The position numbers and the translations under genes are program-made. Source: an uncultured Rickettsiales bacterium (GTDB lineage Bacteria; Pseudomonadota; Alphaproteobacteria; Rickettsiales; Midichloriaceae). From it: a stretch of 9,613 bases of DNA. The number at the start of each line of letters is the position of its first letter. Position 1 is the stretch's first letter. Under the pieces are notes generated by a model. That model did no database searches. It had not been told where the DNA came from and was given only the letters and a program-made list of their open reading frames with translations. The stretch is from the NCBI GenBank assembly GCA_937996615.1, contig CALKVD010000072.1, forward strand, positions 1-9,613, read 5' to 3'. This document shows, in pieces, positions 7,916 to 9,613 of this stretch.

Positions 7916-8222
7916 TATAGTAAATTAAGTTGAAGTTTGCTTATCAGATATTCTATTAGAATATTTGTGTTAGTATGTTAGTATGTTAGTATGTTAGTAT
8001 TTTCAAAAATGCTAATATTACACAGCTTGGGGTTGTAGCGAGACAGAAATTTTTAGGTAATTGCTGTATCATGTCTGTCCTCAAATCTTGGTGTATTTCA
8101 GAGTATACTGGCAGTTTTGCAGGCGGTCATTTTAGTGGCTTACTTAAAACTTCTCATCTCGCAACAGTCCCAACGTATCAGCTATAAGATATCATACTAA
8201 AACTTCAACTTATTTTACTATA
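7916..8222. mobile_element. MITE-like inverted-repeat element, copy 1 (longer)
   Basis: The left end TATAGTAAATTAAGTTGAAG (7916 on) is repeated in inverse orientation at the right end (8201-8222), agreeing at 21 of 22 positions. The left end continues as a 48-bp block (7916-7963) that recurs, inverted, at 9182-9229. Inside lie four tandem GTTAGTAT units (7969-8000) and AAATGCTAAT (8007-8016), which the second copy shares. The ~150 bp beyond (about 8025-8180) has no counterpart there. It holds an open minus-strand frame without a start (7986-8126) and an IS-end-like sequence. No transposase is encoded, hence MITE-like. The element abuts the broken IS5 transposase, and its right arm contains the stop codon of the neighbouring membrane gene. 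Confidence 0.65.
7969..8000 (+). repeat. Four tandem copies of GTTAGTAT
   Basis: Four perfect, uninterrupted 8-bp units inside the repeat element. The equivalent position in the second element copy has a single related TTATTAT, so this looks like a local expansion by slippage. Variable copy number between strains would be expected. Confidence 0.9.
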
Positions 8223-9068
8223 ATTCTGTAACGAAAATTTTGATATAAAAACTAATAGAGCAAGAATCAAAGTGGATAAAATCAAAAGCATGCTAATTTC
8301 AATCATAGGTTGATGATTGGCGATTTCTTCGAGAAAAATCCGCTGTTGATGCCAAGGTCCAGAATATTGAGCTTTGATTTGTAAAATAACGCTCGAAGCT
8401 ATGGTTGATGGTATAATAAAACAGCCAATCAACTTACTGCCAATTAAATTATATGCCACAAGTTTTACCCGATAAAACTCTGATTTTTGATAATATAATA
8501 TGAGCAAAACGGCTGATGTAATTGCGATTATGCTCATGCTATAGAAGAAACTAAATCCTAATACAGGTAAAATCTTTTTGGCTAGAGGTCGTGCGATAAT
8601 ATTGATACAACAAGCACAGATTGTGGGCCATACTACTCCAGGGTGAAGGATCTTGCATTTAATGATCTCGATTAAAATCGCTAGAGCTGCAATAGTTTCA
8701 ATATTGGCGATTGTTCCCAGCGCTAGATATGGTTGGGAAAATGAAGGAGAAATTTGCTGTTTAAATAGAAAAAATATCGCTAAAATTGATAACAAAACTA
8801 AAAAACAATTAGTTATCATCGAGTTTGATCGTGGTTTAGAAATTACCGGTCGAAAATTTTTATGTTGCACAAATAAATAGGCGCTGAGAATGAGTGTAAA
8901 CGATAAGATTATAGCCATATATTGATAAATTAACGCAAATATATCGATTCCCGTGAGTTGTTGAATTATATATAGCAGAAAAAGGAAAGCTAGAAATCCA
9001 ACTGTGATCTGTGATGCACGCAACAAAGATTGCCAAAAAATTATTGTGATTTTATGCCTTAGGATCAT
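8205..9068 (-). CDS. Unrecognised polytopic membrane protein
   Basis: 287 residues from the ATG at 9066-9068 to TGA at 8205-8207. The frame is open upstream to a TTG at 9104, but that 12-residue extension is encoded by the repeat arm at 9081-9101, so the ATG is preferred. The protein is almost all hydrophobic, with seven or eight likely membrane segments (about 20-36, 45-67, 85-103, 115-135, 146-160, 166-192, 205-230 and 257-276). A basic loop (HKNFRPVISKPRSNS) follows the second segment. There is no signature I can assign. It is not recognisably FliP, FliR or FlhB despite flgC nearby, and it could be part of a transporter. The last codons (YSKIS) and stop come from the arm of the left repeat element. 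This raises the possibility that the C-terminus was altered by the insertion. Confidence 0.65.
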   Translation of the reverse strand: MILRHKITIIFWQSLLRASQITVGFLAFLFLLYIIQQLTGIDIFALIYQYMAIILSFTLILSAYLFVQHKNFRPVISKPRSNSMITNCFLVLLSILAIFFLFKQQISPSFSQPYLALGTIANIETIAALAILIEIIKCKILHPGVVWPTICACCINIIARPLAKKILPVLGFSFFYSMSIIAITSAVLLILYYQKSEFYRVKLVAYNLIGSKLIGCFIIPSTIASSVILQIKAQYSGPWHQQRIFLEEIANHQPMIEISMLLILSTLILALLVFISKFSLQNYSKIS

Positions 9069-9080
9069 GTTACTAATGAT

Positions 9081-9229
9081 ATAAGTTGAGGTTTGCGCAT
9101 ACAATATTTTTATTTTAATAATCTCTAAAATCTAAGCTATAGCATTAGCATTTCCTTGCTGAGTATATATAATAACAGCTGTATTCTAATAGAACATCTG
9201 ATATGCAAATTCCAACTTAATTTATTATA
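9081..9229. mobile_element. MITE-like inverted-repeat element, copy 2 (shorter, opposite orientation)
   Basis: The right end (9182-9229) is the inverse of the 48-bp left end of copy 1 (7916-7963), identical at 43 of 48 positions with no gaps. The left end ATAAGTTGAGGTTTGCGCAT (9081 on) matches the short arm of the family less well. The internal ATTAGCATTT (9144-9153) is the inverse of AAATGCTAAT in copy 1. It is about 149 bp against 307 bp, lacking the tandem GTTAGTAT block and the ~150-bp internal segment. It has no coding capacity. It lies immediately upstream of the membrane gene and may carry that gene's leader. Confidence 0.65.
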
Positions 9230-9516
9230 GGTCTCAAAGTAATTATTGATAAAATCATTTTTATTTAGCTGGTTATATCTTGAATTCATCCTTTTACATC
9301 AGATTGGATCCATTTTTGACATTTCGCTATTGCTTTTTTTAGTTTTGAGATTAATTTTGATTTTTACCTAAAATTCGCATTCACCTAATATTTGATAGGG
9401 TTTTAGATGTCAATTAAAATAAAGAATTTATTAAAAAATAGTTTATCATATTGATATTATTACAAATACTATTCCAATAAGCAATCGCTCAAGCAAACAA
9501 TTGGTTAAGGTATCAA
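9230..9516. other. Gene-free stretch between the repeat element and flgC
   Basis: No ORF of convincing length, RNA gene or strong hairpin is visible on either strand in these 287 bp. Alphaproteobacterial flgC is commonly followed by fliE, but nothing here resembles FliE. The only notable site is a promoter-like match at 9385-9413 on the minus strand. Confidence 0.6.
9385..9413 (-). promoter_or_regulatory. Promoter-like sequence pointing toward the membrane gene
   Basis: On the minus strand, a perfect TTGACA (9408-9413), a 17-bp spacer and TATTAG (9385-9390; 4 of 6 to TATAAT). Transcription would run through repeat copy 2 into the gene at 9068, giving a leader of roughly 300 bases. The evidence is the match and spacing alone. 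Confidence 0.3.
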
Positions 9517-9613
9517 TCATCGCATCAACTCTAGGGTTTTATGTTCTAAAGATTTGGCAATCATTAGGGCATTGGTATTGGCTTCGAATGAACGTTGAGC
9601 TTCCTTAGCATCG
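9517..9613 (-). CDS. flgC: Flagellar basal-body rod protein FlgC, C-terminal end (partial)
   Basis: Only the last 31 codons and the TGA stop (9517-9519) are in the window; the gene runs off the right edge. The sequence reads DAKEAQRSFEANTNALMIA followed by KSLEHKTLELMR. This matches the C-terminal signature of FlgC, typically (M)REA.RSYEAN....A...M...T(L/I)(D/E)LL(R/K) in alphaproteobacteria, which packs as the terminal helix of the proximal rod subunit in the periplasm. FlgB and FlgG end differently. FlgC forms the flagellar rod with FlgB, FlgF and FlgG; flgB would be expected beyond the edge. Confidence is limited by the short fragment. Confidence 0.75.
   Translation of the reverse strand, partial: DAKEAQRSFEANTNALMIAKSLEHKTLELMR

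Noticed and set aside
7969..8000. Short regular repeats as a CRISPR array
   Set aside because: The four 8-bp units are directly adjacent with no spacers; this is a simple tandem repeat.
8205..9068. Membrane protein as a flagellar export component (FliP, FliR, FlhB)
   Set aside because: No signature of those families is visible; proximity to flgC alone is not evidence.
9069..9104. TTG start at 9104 for the membrane protein
   Set aside because: The extension is encoded mostly by the repeat arm at 9081-9101; an ATG at 9068 gives a normal start before the first helix.
9230..9516. A tRNA or other structured RNA
   Set aside because: No cloverleaf arms, anticodon stem or conserved T-loop could be traced.

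Overview
The window is strongly AT-rich and carries LepA, the heme chaperone CcmE, an AsmA/YhdP-type envelope protein and the tail of the flagellar rod protein FlgC, along with decayed insertion-sequence debris. This combination suggests an AT-rich alphaproteobacterium, most likely a Rickettsiales-type intracellular bacterium that still has flagellar genes. That placement is an inference from gene content and protein style, not a phylogeny. The first 51 bases are not biological: they are an Illumina P5/TruSeq adapter with an i5 index, so the left edge is an untrimmed contig end.

Left part (52-4175, minus strand): a multi-spanning membrane protein, cut off by the adapter, lies 53 bp downstream of a large AsmA/YhdP-like gene. 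A promoter-like TTGCAA-17-TATAAT sits in the gap and in the end of the large gene. Divergent from it (4280-4833, plus strand) is a cytochrome c maturation pair: a tiny 24-codon CcmD-like ORF followed by ccmE. A convergent hypothetical gene (4892-5335, minus) is separated from ccmE by a 9-bp-stem hairpin.

Middle (5336-7408): a 249-bp divergent intergenic region holds two hairpins and a promoter-like sequence, then an intact lepA with a GTG start.

Right part (7409-9613): a repeat-rich accessory stretch. A decayed IS5-family transposase runs up to a 307-bp inverted-repeat element. Next comes an unrecognised 287-aa membrane protein on the minus strand, then a second, shorter element of the same repeat family in opposite orientation. 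The outer 48-bp ends of the two elements match at 43 of 48 positions and face each other across the membrane gene, and the inner ends reach its stop codon and its upstream edge. Beyond a gene-free stretch, the last 97 bases hold the C-terminus of FlgC on the minus strand, running off the window.

Functional themes are heme/cytochrome c assembly (ccmD, ccmE), envelope lipid homeostasis (YhdP-like), translation (LepA) and motility (FlgC). No coherent new multi-gene system is evident. The most interesting structure is the pair of inverted mobile-element-like repeats bracketing the membrane gene next to the flagellar gene.
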